A stretch of 64,000 bases of DNA, taken from the NCBI RefSeq assembly GCF_028622115.1, contig NZ_CP097263.1, positions 7,378,001 through 7,442,000 of the forward strand, in the 5' to 3' direction. Below the pieces are notes generated by a model. That model did not search any database, was not told where the DNA came from, and was given only the letters and a program-made list of their open reading frames with translations. Positions 19,266-28,005 of the stretch are shown here, piece by piece. This stretch comes from Kutzneria chonburiensis (lineage in GTDB: Bacteria; Actinomycetota; Actinomycetes; Mycobacteriales; Pseudonocardiaceae). Both the position numbers and the translations under genes were made by a program. The first letter of the stretch is position 1; every line of letters starts with the position of its first letter.

Positions 19266-19281
19266 TGTTTCACGTGGAACA
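19266..19281. promoter_or_regulatory. parS-like site in the parA leader
   Basis: TGTTTCACGTGGAACA matches parS at 15 of 16. Read on the minus strand in the parA leader frame it spells HVPRET; M. tuberculosis ParA also has an NVSRET segment encoded by a parS core, as I recall. Confidence 0.75.
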
Positions 19282-19315
19282 TGCGGTGCTCCGATCTGAG
19301 GATCCGAGTACACGC

Positions 19316-20002
19316 TCACCCATCCTTCCGTCTCCGACGCCCGCCGTCACGACGCCCCACCCGTTCATCCCGTTCCACCACGACGACGGTCGTCGGCACA
19401 TCGAGCACCTCGGCTCCACAGGTGGCCACCCACTGCCGGGAGCCACCCGCCTTCGCCACCGCTGCCGCATCACGTTCCAGTTCCTCGGCTGCGCTGGCCC
19501 CCTTGAGGGCCAGCATCAGACCGCCGGACCGGAGGAGCGGCAGGCACCACTTGGCCAGTCGCTCCATGGGCGCGACCGCCCGGGCGGTGACGATGTCGCT
19601 GCCACCGAGCCGGCTTCGCACCTCGGGTTCCTCCGCCCGGCCACGCACCACCTCGACGTCGAGGCCGAGGGTGTCCACCACTTCTTGGAGCCAGGCGACG
19701 CGTCGGGCCATCGGTTCCAGCAGAGTCAGCCGAACGTCCGGTCGTGCAATCGCCAGCGGGATGCCGGGAAGTCCCGCCCCCGAGCCTACGTCCACCGCCC
19801 GACAATTCGGCGGCACCAACTCGGCGAGTACCGCCGAGTTGAACAGATGACGGTCCCAGAGCCGGTCGACCTCACGCGGCCCGATCAGTCCGCGCTCCAC
19901 TCCATGGTCGGTCAGGAGCGCGGCGAACTTGATGGCCCCCGACGCGCCGTCGCCGAACACCCGCTCCACGACGCCCGCCGGCGGCTCCCACGCCTCGCTC
20001 AT
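19316..20002 (-). CDS. rsmG: 16S rRNA m7G527 methyltransferase
   Basis: A 228-residue SAM-dependent methyltransferase with the RsmG signatures GPREVDRLWDRHLFNSAVLAE and VDVGSGAGLPGIPLAIARP (SAM loop), then VTARAVAPMERL. It methylates the 530 loop of 16S rRNA; loss gives low-level streptomycin resistance in many bacteria. ATG 20002 follows GGGAG; a GTG at 20023 in frame is an alternative but lies in a parS-like site. The basic C-terminal tail is longer than in E. coli. Confidence 0.93.
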   Translation of the reverse strand: MSEAWEPPAGVVERVFGDGASGAIKFAALLTDHGVERGLIGPREVDRLWDRHLFNSAVLAELVPPNCRAVDVGSGAGLPGIPLAIARPDVRLTLLEPMARRVAWLQEVVDTLGLDVEVVRGRAEEPEVRSRLGGSDIVTARAVAPMERLAKWCLPLLRSGGLMLALKGASAAEELERDAAAVAKAGGSRQWVATCGAEVLDVPTTVVVVERDERVGRRDGGRRRRKDG

Positions 20003-20022
20003 ACGCTCCCAATCCGTCCGCA

Positions 20023-20038
20023 CGTTTCACGTGAAACC
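20023..20038. promoter_or_regulatory. parS-like site (perfect 14-bp core)
   Basis: The palindromic core GTTTCACGTGAAAC is complete; only the two outer bases differ from the consensus. Confidence 0.8.
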
Positions 20039-20066
20039 GTGTCCGACCCATCTTCCCCGACGACCC

Positions 20067-20082
20067 CGTTTCACGTGAAACA
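20067..20082. promoter_or_regulatory. parS-like site (15/16)
   Basis: CGTTTCACGTGAAACA differs from parS only in the first base. It lies 44 bp from the previous site. Confidence 0.82.
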
Positions 20083-20120
20083 CGGCGACCAACGGCGGAC
20101 TCCTGTCGCCCAATGGGCAC

Positions 20121-20159
20121 AAAAAAGCGCGGCCCGTTTCACGTGGAACGGGCCGCGCT
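20121..20159 (-). terminator. Terminator of the rpmH-jag operon with a parS-like loop
   Basis: Read on the minus strand, a 13-bp perfect stem (AGCGCGGCCCGTT) is followed by six T. The loop and inner stem (20135-20150) are a parS-like sequence, CGTTTCACGTGGAACG, 13 of 16. It lies 13 bp past the jag stop. Confidence 0.85.
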
Positions 20160-20172
20160 GGGGGAGCGGGGG

Positions 20173-20706
20173 TTACTGCTCCTTGAAGACCACCACGCGA
20201 CGCTGGGGCTCCTCGCCCTCACTCTCGCTGTAGGTGCCCTTCACGGCAGCCACCGCGTCGTGCACGACCTTGCGCTCGAACGGGGTCATCGGCTGAAGGC
20301 GCACCTTCTCACCGGTGGACAGCACCTTCTCGGCGGCCGACTTGCCGAGCTCGCGGAGCTCGGTCCGCCGACCCTCACGCCACTGGGCGATGTCCAACAT
20401 GAGCCGGCTGCGCACGCCGGTCTCCTGCTGCACGGCGAGACGGGTGAGCTCCTGCAGCGCCTCCAACACGGTGCCGCGCGGGCCGACGAGCTTCTCCAGC
20501 TCCTCGCCGCCGTCGATGCTCACGATCGCCCGGCCGGCCTCCACGTCCAGGTCGATGTCGCCGTCGTAGTCGAGCACGTCCAGCAGCTGCTCCAGGTAGT
20601 CACCGGCGATGTCGCCCTCCTGGACGAGCAGATCCTCGGCGTTGGCCGGCGACCGCTCCTCGGTCGCCTCCTGGTCGGCATCGGCCGCCTGCAACGTCTC
20701 CGACAC
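20173..20706 (-). CDS. jag: Jag/KhpB RNA-binding protein (KH-R3H)
   Basis: A 177-residue protein with an acidic N-terminus, a KH domain (VSIDGGEELEKLVGPRGTVLEAL) and an R3H domain (PFERKVVHDAVAAVKG and SEGEEPQRRVVV). KhpB proteins bind RNA with KhpA and influence cell elongation. It follows yidC by 28 bp in the conserved rpmH-rnpA-yidD-yidC-jag order. Confidence 0.93.
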   Translation of the reverse strand: MSETLQAADADQEATEERSPANAEDLLVQEGDIAGDYLEQLLDVLDYDGDIDLDVEAGRAIVSIDGGEELEKLVGPRGTVLEALQELTRLAVQQETGVRSRLMLDIAQWREGRRTELRELGKSAAEKVLSTGEKVRLQPMTPFERKVVHDAVAAVKGTYSESEGEEPQRRVVVFKEQ

Positions 20707-20734
20707 GTTCTCTCCTCTCCAGAACAGCGAGGCG

Positions 20735-21835
20735 TCAGCGACGCTTCCGGCTCTGCTTCTTGCGGGCTTGGGTCGGCGCCAGGCCGGGCACCTTGGTGGA
20801 CGCGTCGCCGCTGCCGTTCACGGCACTGCCGTTGGCCGGCGAGCCCGAGCCGTTCGACTTCGTCTCCTCGACACTCGTCTCGGCGGCGGTGTCGGCCCCG
20901 GTCTCGGCGGCATCCGCGGTCTCGGTCGGCTTGGCCGGCTTGCGCACCTGCTGCATCGGCTTCTGCCCGGGCTTGGGCGCGAGGTTGTTCCGCTGCTCGA
21001 CCTTCTTCGCCTTGGCCTCGGCCTCTTCGCGGTCGATCCGGTGGTACACGAAGTACTGCTGCCCGAGCGTCCACGCGTTGTTGCTCAGCCAGTAGAACAG
21101 CAGACCGATCTGCAGGAAGGCGCCGAACGCCAGCACGCCGAGCGGGAACAAGTACAGGGTGAGCTTGTTCATCATCGCGGTCTGCGGGTTCGCGGTCACC
21201 GCGGCGGTCTGCCGGGCCACGTTGTGCCGGGCCGTCAGGTGGGTCGCGATGCTGGCCACGATCATCAACGGGATCGACACCAGGATGACGTCGAGCCGGC
21301 CGACGTGCGGCACGAACTGGCTCAGCTCGTTGTCGGCCATCGCGATGTAGGACGACAGCGGCGCACCGAACAGACGGGCCTGGAGGAACGACTGGACGTC
21401 CTCGGTCGGCAGCCAGTAGTTCGGGATCTTGATGTTCTGCTCGTACGACAGCCCGGTGCGGTTGAACGACCGCAGCACGTGGTTGAGGCCGATGAAGACC
21501 GGCGCCTGGAGCAGGATCGGCAGACAGCCGGCCAACGGGTTGACGCCGTGCTCCGACTGGAGCTTCTGCATCTCCGCCGCGAGCTTCTGCTTGTCGTTGG
21601 CGTACTTCTTCTGCAGCTTCTTGATCTCAGGCTGGAACTCGGCCATCTTGCGCATGGACTTGACCTGCGCGACGAACGGCTTGAACAGGATCACTCGCAG
21701 GGTGAACACCAGGAACACGATCGAGAGCGCCCAGCTGGCCGCACCGCCGAAGGACCCGTCGCCCAAGACGAAGCCGAAGACCTTGTGCCATGCCCACAAG
21801 ATCCCGGACACGGGGTAATAGATGAAGTCGAGCAC
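20735..21835 (-). CDS. yidC: Membrane protein insertase YidC
   Basis: A 366-residue Oxa1/YidC protein. The conserved core has RVILFKPFVAQVKS with the groove arginine, the QPEIKKLQKKYANDKQKL cytoplasmic loop, GCLPILLQAPVFIGL and the final helices FGAFLQIGLLFYWLSNN. It inserts membrane proteins alone or with SecYEG. The C-terminal tail is long, basic and low-complexity (ending KKQSRKRR), useful for ribosome contact. Start GTG 21835. Confidence 0.95.
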   Translation of the reverse strand: MLDFIYYPVSGILWAWHKVFGFVLGDGSFGGAASWALSIVFLVFTLRVILFKPFVAQVKSMRKMAEFQPEIKKLQKKYANDKQKLAAEMQKLQSEHGVNPLAGCLPILLQAPVFIGLNHVLRSFNRTGLSYEQNIKIPNYWLPTEDVQSFLQARLFGAPLSSYIAMADNELSQFVPHVGRLDVILVSIPLMIVASIATHLTARHNVARQTAAVTANPQTAMMNKLTLYLFPLGVLAFGAFLQIGLLFYWLSNNAWTLGQQYFVYHRIDREEAEAKAKKVEQRNNLAPKPGQKPMQQVRKPAKPTETADAAETGADTAAETSVEETKSNGSGSPANGSAVNGSGDASTKVPGLAPTQARKKQSRKRR

Positions 21836-21839
21836 TGAG

Positions 21840-22103
21840 CTACTCCTCGGCAGCGGTGTTGGAACTGGCTCCGGTCCGCTGCCGTGGCGGCACCGGGTCC
21901 AAGCCTCCAGGATGCCAGGGCCCGCAGCGCAGCAGCCGACGGATCGTCAGCCAGCTGCCACGCACCGCGCCATGGACGGTCAACGCCTCCACCGCATATG
22001 CACTGCAACTCGGGTAGAAGCGACAGCTCGGGGGGAACAGCGGGGAAATCCACTTCTGGTATCCCCGGATCGGCAGCACCAGAACCTTCGCGGCCACGGT
22101 CAT
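21840..22103 (-). CDS. yidD: Membrane protein insertion efficiency factor YidD
   Basis: An 87-residue YidD with the family signature [23 protein letters not shown] and [13 protein letters not shown]. It is thought to assist YidC-dependent insertion. ATG 22103 overlaps the rnpA stop (ATGA); yidC follows after 4 bp. Confidence 0.95.
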   Translation of the reverse strand: MTVAAKVLVLPIRGYQKWISPLFPPSCRFYPSCSAYAVEALTVHGAVRGSWLTIRRLLRCGPWHPGGLDPVPPRQRTGASSNTAAEE

Positions 22104-22486
22104 GAGGCACCGCCGGCCAGTCCGAGTCGGCGCAGCGCGGCGTCCAGGTCACGGCCGAGCTCGGCGCTGGTCGCGGCCGCGGCCGGCGCCAGCGCCCGCA
22201 CCACGACCGCCGTGCCGGCCGGCAGCAACCCGAGCCGCTCCGCCATCTGGTGACGCAATCGCCGGCTGACCCGGTGGCGCACCACCGAGTTGCCGACGGC
22301 CTTGCTCACGACGAAGCCCACCCTGGTCCGAGCGGGCTCGGTCCGGGTGGGCGACGTCGGTGCTGATATGTCCGCCGGGCTCGCCAGGGCATGCATGACG
22401 AGCCGGGGTCGGCCGGCTCGGCGACCCCGGCGGACGACCAGGCCGAAGTCCTGGCTACTGGTCAGCCGGGCGGCCGCGGGGAGCAC
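22100..22486 (-). CDS. rnpA: Ribonuclease P protein component
   Basis: A 128-residue basic protein with the RnpA core [24 protein letters not shown] (the arginine-rich RNA-binding helix) and [18 protein letters not shown] at the start. It supports RNase P RNA in 5' tRNA maturation. Start GTG 22486, 11 bp after rpmH. The insert between residues 33 and 53 (Pro/Thr-rich) is typical of actinobacteria. Confidence 0.94.
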   Translation of the reverse strand: MLPAAARLTSSQDFGLVVRRGRRAGRPRLVMHALASPADISAPTSPTRTEPARTRVGFVVSKAVGNSVVRHRVSRRLRHQMAERLGLLPAGTAVVVRALAPAAAATSAELGRDLDAALRRLGLAGGAS

Positions 22487-22497
22487 GGCGCGTCGGG

Positions 22498-22641
22498 TCA
22501 GGCCGAGAGGCGGGCGCGGCCCTTGCCGCGGCGAGCGGCGAGGATCGCGCGGCCCGCGCGAGTACGCATCCGCAGCCGGAACCCGTGGGTCTTGGCGCGA
22601 CGACGGTTGTTGGGCTGGAAGGTGCGCTTACCCTTGCTCAC
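22498..22641 (-). CDS. rpmH: 50S ribosomal protein L34
   Basis: A 47-residue protein read from GTG 22641 to TGA 22498. It starts [20 protein letters not shown], continues [20 protein letters not shown] and ends GRARLSA, which is L34 throughout. It is the first gene of the minus-strand operon down to jag, and lies divergent from dnaA, the usual arrangement. Confidence 0.98.
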   Translation of the reverse strand: MSKGKRTFQPNNRRRAKTHGFRLRMRTRAGRAILAARRGKGRARLSA

Positions 22642-22815
22642 TTCTGGGTCTCCCGGTGCTCACTGCAAGCAGGTCTGGTGGTGTCCCCTGCCGCACTCAC
22701 ACGGTCGCCGCACTGCAACGGCCACACCGGACGAGAGTCGTGGGCGCCGGGTCACATACCGGCACTCATTGGCACGGGCGCGCGAAGACGCCCGCTACCA
22801 GCGGGAGACCATTCG

Positions 22816-22844
22816 AGAGTACGCAGCCGCGCGCCGGTTCTCAA
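22816..22844 (-). promoter_or_regulatory. rpmH operon promoter
   Basis: On the minus strand TTGAGA (22844-22839) and TACTCT (22821-22816) are exactly 17 bp apart, a good SigA-type match. The start would be near 22809, giving a leader of about 165 nt. Confidence 0.6.
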
Positions 22845-22912
22845 ATCGGCTGGCTGGCCACCCCATCAGGCGACATAAGGGCCACGGCGGGGGAGTGACC
22901 GGTCGGTTCGTC

Positions 22913-22941
22913 TTGTGGCGGCCGCCACGCCTTGTTAGCGT
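22913..22941 (+). promoter_or_regulatory. dnaA promoter candidate
   Basis: TTGTGG (22913-22918), a 17-bp spacer and TAGCGT (22936-22941) fit a housekeeping promoter. It is divergent from the rpmH promoter about 70 bp away. The dnaA leader would be about 260 nt and includes DnaA boxes at 23080-23099. Confidence 0.5.
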
Positions 22942-23079
22942 GCTCCTCCGCGGTTTCGCCCTCGGGCCGAGCCCGGGGCTCCCGACGTGGCGCCGAACAG
23001 TCCGCGCGGAACTCGGACCTCGCCGCAGACCGACCCAGTGCGAGGCGCCGACGGGTCTCGGCGTACCTTCGTGCACAGC

Positions 23080-23099
23080 TGTGGACAACCTGTGGACTA
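23080..23099. promoter_or_regulatory. DnaA boxes in the dnaA leader
   Basis: TGTGGACAA (a perfect TTGTCCACA on the minus strand) at 23080-23088 and TGTGGACTA at 23091-23099. Their place between promoter and gene fits autoregulation by DnaA. The remainder of 22642-23207 shows only the two promoters; I saw no gene. Confidence 0.75.
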
Positions 23100-23207
23100 C
23101 ATGGTCCGGGCGTCCTCGGCACCACCGGATGTGACGACCTGGGGCTGCTGCGTATTCGCACGCCGGCCCCGGCGTCGGCGAACAGGCGAGGGGAGGGGAG
23201 CAGGGAC

Positions 23208-24752
23208 GTGTCCGACGACCAGACCAACCTCGGTCAGGTATGGGACCAGGTCGTCCAGGAACTGCTCGCCGCGGGGGCCCTGTCCTCCTTGCAGCGCGCC
23301 TGGATGCGGGTGACCCGTCCGATCGGGCTGCTGGACGGCACGGTCCTGCTCGGCGCGCCGAGCGATTTCGCCAAGGAAGCCATCGAGCGGGCGCTGCGTG
23401 ATCCGATCACCGCCGCGCTGTCCCGCCGCCTCGGCCGCCCGGTGTCGCTGGCCGTCAAGGTCGACACCGTGGTGCCCCGCGCAACGCCCGGCCCGCCGCC
23501 GGCGCCGACCCCGCAACCGCTGATCACCACGCCCGCCCCGCGCCCGCCGGCCGTCGCTCCCGCCGAGCAGACCGCGCCGATGCAGGCGATCATCCTGTCC
23601 GAGGACGGCGAGTCCGAGGACGAGGTGGACGAGGAGCGCGAGGCGCTGGCCACCGTGCACGAGATCTGGCCGACGTTCAGCGGGCCGCCGGCCGCGCAGC
23701 CGAGCCAGACCAACGCGCAGACCAGGCTGAACGAGAAGTACACGTTCGACACCTTCGTCATCGGCGCGTCCAACCGCTTCGCGCACGCCGCCGCGGTGGC
23801 CGTGGCCGAGGCGCCGGCCCGGGCCTACAACCCCTTGTTCATCTGGGGCGAGTCCGGCCTCGGCAAGACCCACCTGCTGCACGCCGTCGGGCACTACGCC
23901 CAGCGGCTGTTCCCGGGGATGCGGGTTCGCTACGTGTCCACCGAGGAGTTCACCAACGACTTCATCAACTCCCTGCGGGACGACCGCAAGGTCGCCTTCC
24001 AGCGCCGCTACCGGGACATCGACGTGTTGCTCGTCGACGACATCCAGTTCCTGGAGGGCAAGGAAGGCACGCAGGAGGAGTTCTTCCACACCTTCAACAC
24101 CCTGCACAACGCCAACAAGCAGATCGTGGTGTCCTCGGACCGGCCGCCCAAGCGGCTGGAGACCCTGGAAGACCGGCTGCGGACGCGGTTCGAGTGGGGC
24201 CTGATCACCGACATCCAGCCGCCCGAGCTGGAGACCCGGATCGCCATCCTGCGCAAGAAGGCCGCACAGGACCGGCTGGCCGCGCCGGCCGAGGTGCTGG
24301 AGTTCATCGCCGCCCGGATCGAGCGCAACATCCGGGAGCTGGAGGGCGCGCTGATCCGGGTGACCGCGTTCGCCTCGCTGAACCGGCAGCCGGTCGACGT
24401 GCAGCTGGCCGAGATCGTGCTGCGGGACCTGATCCCGGACTCGCATGCCCCGGAGATCACCGCGCCGACGATCATGGCCGTGACCGCCGAGTTCTTCGGC
24501 GTGACCATCGACGACCTGTGCGGGCCGGGCAAGACCAAGGCGTTGGCCCAGGCTCGGCAGATCTCCATGTATCTGTGCCGCGAGCTGACCGACCTGTCGC
24601 TGCCCAAGATCGGGCAGACCTTCGGCGGCCGCGACCACACCACCGTCATGCACGCGGACAAGAAGATCCGCAAGGAGATGGCCGAGCGCCGGCGCATCTA
24701 CGACCAGGTGCAGGAGCTGACCTCCCGCATCAAGCAGCGCGCCCGAGCCTGA
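23208..24752 (+). CDS. dnaA: Chromosomal replication initiator DnaA
   Basis: A 514-residue DnaA. Domain I starts [10 protein letters not shown]; domain II is a Pro-rich linker (about 90-165); domain III has Walker A GESGLGKT at 214-221, LLVDDIQF (Walker B) and the arginine-finger region TRFEWGL; domain IV ends with the signature [15 protein letters not shown] that reads DnaA boxes. The frame is open to 22932, but GTG 23208 is preceded by GAGGGGAGGGGAGCAGG and starts the conserved domain I. It initiates replication at the adjacent oriC. Confidence 0.96.
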   Translation: MSDDQTNLGQVWDQVVQELLAAGALSSLQRAWMRVTRPIGLLDGTVLLGAPSDFAKEAIERALRDPITAALSRRLGRPVSLAVKVDTVVPRATPGPPPAPTPQPLITTPAPRPPAVAPAEQTAPMQAIILSEDGESEDEVDEEREALATVHEIWPTFSGPPAAQPSQTNAQTRLNEKYTFDTFVIGASNRFAHAAAVAVAEAPARAYNPLFIWGESGLGKTHLLHAVGHYAQRLFPGMRVRYVSTEEFTNDFINSLRDDRKVAFQRRYRDIDVLLVDDIQFLEGKEGTQEEFFHTFNTLHNANKQIVVSSDRPPKRLETLEDRLRTRFEWGLITDIQPPELETRIAILRKKAAQDRLAAPAEVLEFIAARIERNIRELEGALIRVTAFASLNRQPVDVQLAEIVLRDLIPDSHAPEITAPTIMAVTAEFFGVTIDDLCGPGKTKALAQARQISMYLCRELTDLSLPKIGQTFGGRDHTTVMHADKKIRKEMAERRRIYDQVQELTSRIKQRARA

Positions 24753-24834
24753 CCCTCGTTTCGCCCCTGAGCGGCCCCCGGATCCCGGTGGGCCGCTCGC
24801 GGCTGTCCGGGCCTGAGCACCCGACGCGGCCTCC

Positions 24835-25485
24835 TTTCTGACCGACCACCCCGGTCCGGCCCAGCTTCCGGTGAGAAACCCTCCGGCGGTGAGGCCGTCG
24901 ACGGCCGACCTTTCTGGTTGCCGGCCGGACGACGTCGCCCAAGCCAGTGAGAAAGATGGCGGACCGGCGGCCGGCGGCGCACCGTACTGATCTACGCGCG
25001 GCCGCGCCGGACCCGGCGCCGGCCGATGCGGCAGATCTTTCTGACTGAGGGGTCGGGCCGCGCTCCGAGCCCAGTGAAAAAGGGTGGCGAACGCCGACCG
25101 AAGCACACCGCTCAAAGGGGTGCGCAAGACGGAGACGGCGAAGTTTTCTGACCTACCCCTGGCAGCGCGACCGACCCCGGTCAGAAATCCGCAGCTCGGC
25201 GCGCCGGATCCGGCGGTCTTTCCGCATGAACCTGGGACGCGGCCGCCGGCCCGGCCAGAAACCCGGGCCGCAGCTCGCCGGCGGCCGCCGCACGGTGGTT
25301 AGCTCTCCGTCGGCACGCCGGGCCGCCCAAATCTAGGCGTCGACCTGGGCCTGGACGACGTGATCTTTCTGACCTCGCCCGTCGGAGCCGGCCCGGCCGC
25401 CCCCAGAAACCCGGCCGTCCGCAACCCTCGCCGGATGAACTTTTCTGGCGGTCCGGGGTGCCCGATCGGCCCCCAACCCCAGAAA
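24835..25485. repeat. Array of seven 44-bp inverted-repeat units
   Basis: Units at 24835-24878, 24911-24954, 25038-25081, 25145-25187, 25219-25261, 25366-25409 and 25442-25485. Each begins with TTTCTG-like (TTTCC in the fifth) and ends with the inverse (CAGAAA, GAGAAA or GAAAAA), and each spans 43-44 bp. The fourth has perfect 9-bp arms (TTTCTGACC/GGTCAGAAA). Units 1-2, 4-5 and 6-7 are separated by 31-32 bp. The inside of each unit is GC-rich and not conserved. Confidence 0.8.
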
Positions 25486-25487
25486 AG

Positions 25488-25730
25488 TTGTCCACAGTCA
25501 CCCACATCGGGGAGACCTGGGCCACTTTCACCCTGTGCAACGCCTGGGGACGAACCAGCCCACATCTGGGGATGGCGGTGTGGACAACTCGGCCGATCTG
25601 TGGACCGTTCGGAGCAGTCCAGAAGTTGTCCACGGGGGGCCCGAGTTGTCCACCGGTCACCCGGGGTACTTGCCCACACCCCCATCCATCACCTGAACAG
25701 CGCAAACCCCGGTTGTCCACACAATCCACA
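25488..25730. other. DnaA-box cluster of oriC
   Basis: Perfect boxes TTGTCCACA at 25488-25496 and 25713-25721, and TGTGGACAA at 25579-25587. Near matches: 25626-25634 (TTGTCCACG), 25646-25654 (TTGTCCACC), 25670-25678 (TTGCCCACA), 25599-25607 (TGTGGACCG) and 25722-25730 (CAATCCACA). The last two boxes in the cluster abut the AT-rich stretch. Confidence 0.85.
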
Positions 25731-25734
25731 ACCC

Positions 25735-25785
25735 TTACTGCTGTTACTGGTGATCTCTTCGAAGAGATGAAAAGAAGAAAAACAG
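25735..25785. other. Candidate unwinding element with DnaA-trio-like triplets
   Basis: Directly after the last DnaA boxes come six consecutive triplets with a fixed middle T (TTA CTG CTG TTA CTG GTG, 25735-25752), equivalent to A in the middle on the other strand as in DnaA-trios. A 16-bp palindrome ATCTCTTCGAAGAGAT (25753-25768) and an A-rich run follow. This is the most AT-rich part of the intergenic region. Confidence 0.6.
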
Positions 25786-25948
25786 GGGGTGGCCGAAGTT
25801 GGGGACAGCGCCGGCGAGGGGGCGCCGGCCCCGACATGACGAAGCGGCCCCACACGCTCTACCGTTGGGCTCCCCTAGGACCCGGTCGTGTGCCGAGCCC
25901 GGACGACACGGGGACGACCAAGGTCGTGCCGAAGGAAAGGACGCCCTC

Positions 25949-27085
25949 ATGAAGATCCGCGTCGAGCGCGACGGTCTAGCCGACGCCGTGGCCTGGGTCG
26001 CCCGAAGCCTGCCGTCGCGGCCGCCGGTCCCGGTCCTCGGTGGCGTCCTGCTGGACGCCGGCTCGGACGAGGGCGACACCGGCGACGCGTTGACGGTGTC
26101 CGGCTTCGACTACGAGGTCTCGGCCCAGGTCGGTGTCCCGGCGACGATCGCGGCCGGTGGCAAGACCCTGGTCTCGGGCCGCCTGCTGGCCGACATCACC
26201 AAGGCGCTGCCCAACCACCCGGTGGAGATCGCCGTTGACGGCGCCCGCGTCTCGATCACGTGCGGCAGCGCCAAGTTCAGCCTGCCGACCATGCCGGTCG
26301 AGGACTACCCGGCGCTGCCGGAGATGCCGCAGCGGGCGGGCGCACTGGCCGGCGAGGTCTTCGCCGAGGCGGTCGCCCAGGTGGCGATCGCGGCCGGCAA
26401 GGACGACACGCTGCCGATGCTGACCGGCGTCCGGGTCGAGTTCAACGGCGGCAAGCTGACCCTGGTCGCGACCGACCGGTTCCGGCTGGCCATGCGCGAG
26501 TTCGACTGGGAGCCGGCCGACGAGGTCGAGACCGCGGTCCTGGTCCCGGCCCGCAACCTGGCCGACGCGGCCAAGACGCTGGGCGGCGCCGGCTCGACGG
26601 TCGAGCTGTCCCTCGCGTCCGGCGACGGCCTGCTCGGCCTCTCCGGCACCGGGCGGCGTACGACCAGCCGACTTCTCGATGCCGAGTTCCCGAAGTACCG
26701 GCAACTTCTGCCCGCCGAGCACAACGCTGCTGCGATCATCGAGGTGTCCTCGCTCCAGGACGCGATCAAGCGGGTGTCGCTGGTGGCCGAGCGCGGCACG
26801 CAGGTCCGGCTGGAGTTCAGCGACGGCGGTCTGCGGCTGTCCGCGGGCGGCGACGACGAAGGCAGCGCCGAGGAGGAGCTGCCCGTCGAGTTCACCGGCG
26901 ACCCGGTGACGATCGCGTTCAACCCGGGATACCTGCTCGACGGCCTGGCGGCGGTGCGCACTGATCGCGCGCACTTGTCGTTCACCACACCGAGCAGGCC
27001 CGCGTTGATCAAGCCGGTGGGCGAGGATGGAAGTGTGGCGGAGGGGTACCTCTACCTGCTGATGCCGGTGCGCCTGCCCGGCTGA
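25949..27085 (+). CDS. dnaN: DNA polymerase III sliding clamp (beta)
   Basis: A 378-residue beta clamp of three repeated domains, starting [21 protein letters not shown] and ending [12 protein letters not shown], the usual C-terminal clamp end. ATG 25949 follows GAAGGAAAGG; the open frame back to 25799 reads through oriC and is rejected. It tethers DNA polymerase and partners to DNA and is transcribed together with gnd and recF. Confidence 0.97.
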   Translation: MKIRVERDGLADAVAWVARSLPSRPPVPVLGGVLLDAGSDEGDTGDALTVSGFDYEVSAQVGVPATIAAGGKTLVSGRLLADITKALPNHPVEIAVDGARVSITCGSAKFSLPTMPVEDYPALPEMPQRAGALAGEVFAEAVAQVAIAAGKDDTLPMLTGVRVEFNGGKLTLVATDRFRLAMREFDWEPADEVETAVLVPARNLADAAKTLGGAGSTVELSLASGDGLLGLSGTGRRTTSRLLDAEFPKYRQLLPAEHNAAAIIEVSSLQDAIKRVSLVAERGTQVRLEFSDGGLRLSAGGDDEGSAEEELPVEFTGDPVTIAFNPGYLLDGLAAVRTDRAHLSFTTPSRPALIKPVGEDGSVAEGYLYLLMPVRLPG

Positions 27086-27123
27086 TCCGCCACCAGGCTC
27101 GTAACACGGAGAGGACCGCGATC

Positions 27124-28005
27124 GTGCAGCTCGGACTCATCGGCCTTGGCAAGATGGGCTTCAACATGCGGGAGCGGTTGCGCAAGGCCGGCCACGAGGT
27201 GGTGGGCTACGACCGCAACCCCGACGTCACCGACGTCGCCAGCCTGGCCGATCTGGTCGGCGCGCTGGCCGCGCCGCGGACGGTCTGGATCATGGTGCCG
27301 GCGGGCGAACCGACCCGCCAGACCGTGCAGGAGCTGGGCGAGCTGCTGTCCGAGGGCGACCTCGTGATCGACGGCGGCAACTCGCGGTTCACCGACGACT
27401 CGGCCAACTCGGCGCACCTGGACGGCAAGGGCATCGGCTACCTGGACTGCGGTGTGTCCGGTGGCGTGTGGGGTCTCGACGTCGGCTACGGCCTGATGGT
27501 CGGTGGCGACAAGAAGCACGTCGAGCAGGCGATGCCGATCTTCGACGCGCTGCGCCCGGAGGGGCCGCGCGAGGAGGGCTTCGCACACGCCGGCCCGGTC
27601 GGCGCCGGCCACTTCTCGAAGATGGTGCACAACGGCATCGAGTACGGCCTGATGCAGGCCTACGCCGAGGGCTTCGAGCTGCTGGAGGCGTCCGAGCTGG
27701 TCACGGACGTGCCGGCGACCATCAAGGCCTGGCAGCGCGGCACCGTCGTCCGGTCCTGGCTGCTCGACCTGCTGGTCCGCGCCCTGGACTCGGACCCCGA
27801 GCTGGACGACCTGCGCGGCTACGTGGAGGACTCCGGCGAGGGGCGGTGGACCGTCGAAGAGGCGATCAACCACTCGGTGCCGGCGCCGGTGATCTCGGCC
27901 GCGCTGTTCGCCCGGTTCGCCTCCCGGCAGGACGACTCGCCGGCGATGCGGGCGGTCGCGGCGCTGCGCAACCAGTTCGGCGGCCACGCGGTACAGAAAG
28001 CCTGA
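27124..28005 (+). CDS. gnd: 6-phosphogluconate dehydrogenase, short (NAD-type) form
   Basis: A 293-residue protein with an N-terminal Rossmann motif ([13 protein letters not shown]), [32 protein letters not shown] and the catalytic lysine region [16 protein letters not shown]. The length marks the short GndA/YqeC form that generally prefers NAD. It decarboxylates 6-phosphogluconate to ribulose-5-phosphate. Its place between dnaN and recF is usual in actinobacteria. Start GTG 27124; the stop overlaps recF. Confidence 0.92.
   Translation: MQLGLIGLGKMGFNMRERLRKAGHEVVGYDRNPDVTDVASLADLVGALAAPRTVWIMVPAGEPTRQTVQELGELLSEGDLVIDGGNSRFTDDSANSAHLDGKGIGYLDCGVSGGVWGLDVGYGLMVGGDKKHVEQAMPIFDALRPEGPREEGFAHAGPVGAGHFSKMVHNGIEYGLMQAYAEGFELLEASELVTDVPATIKAWQRGTVVRSWLLDLLVRALDSDPELDDLRGYVEDSGEGRWTVEEAINHSVPAPVISAALFARFASRQDDSPAMRAVAALRNQFGGHAVQKA

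Larger units (their letters stand above)
24753..25948. other. oriC: dnaA-dnaN intergenic region
   Basis: About 1.2 kb without a credible gene between dnaA and dnaN. The first 730 bp carry seven units of inverted TTTCTG/CAGAAA-type half-sites. The next 250 bp carry a DnaA-box cluster. An AT-rich stretch at 25735-25785 follows, then about 160 bp leading to dnaN. Gene order, DnaA boxes and a melting region together identify the chromosomal origin. Confidence 0.9.

Noticed and set aside
22932-23207. N-terminal extension of DnaA by 92 codons
   Set aside because: It would read through promoter-like sequence and DnaA boxes; GTG 23208 has a strong ribosome site and starts domain I.
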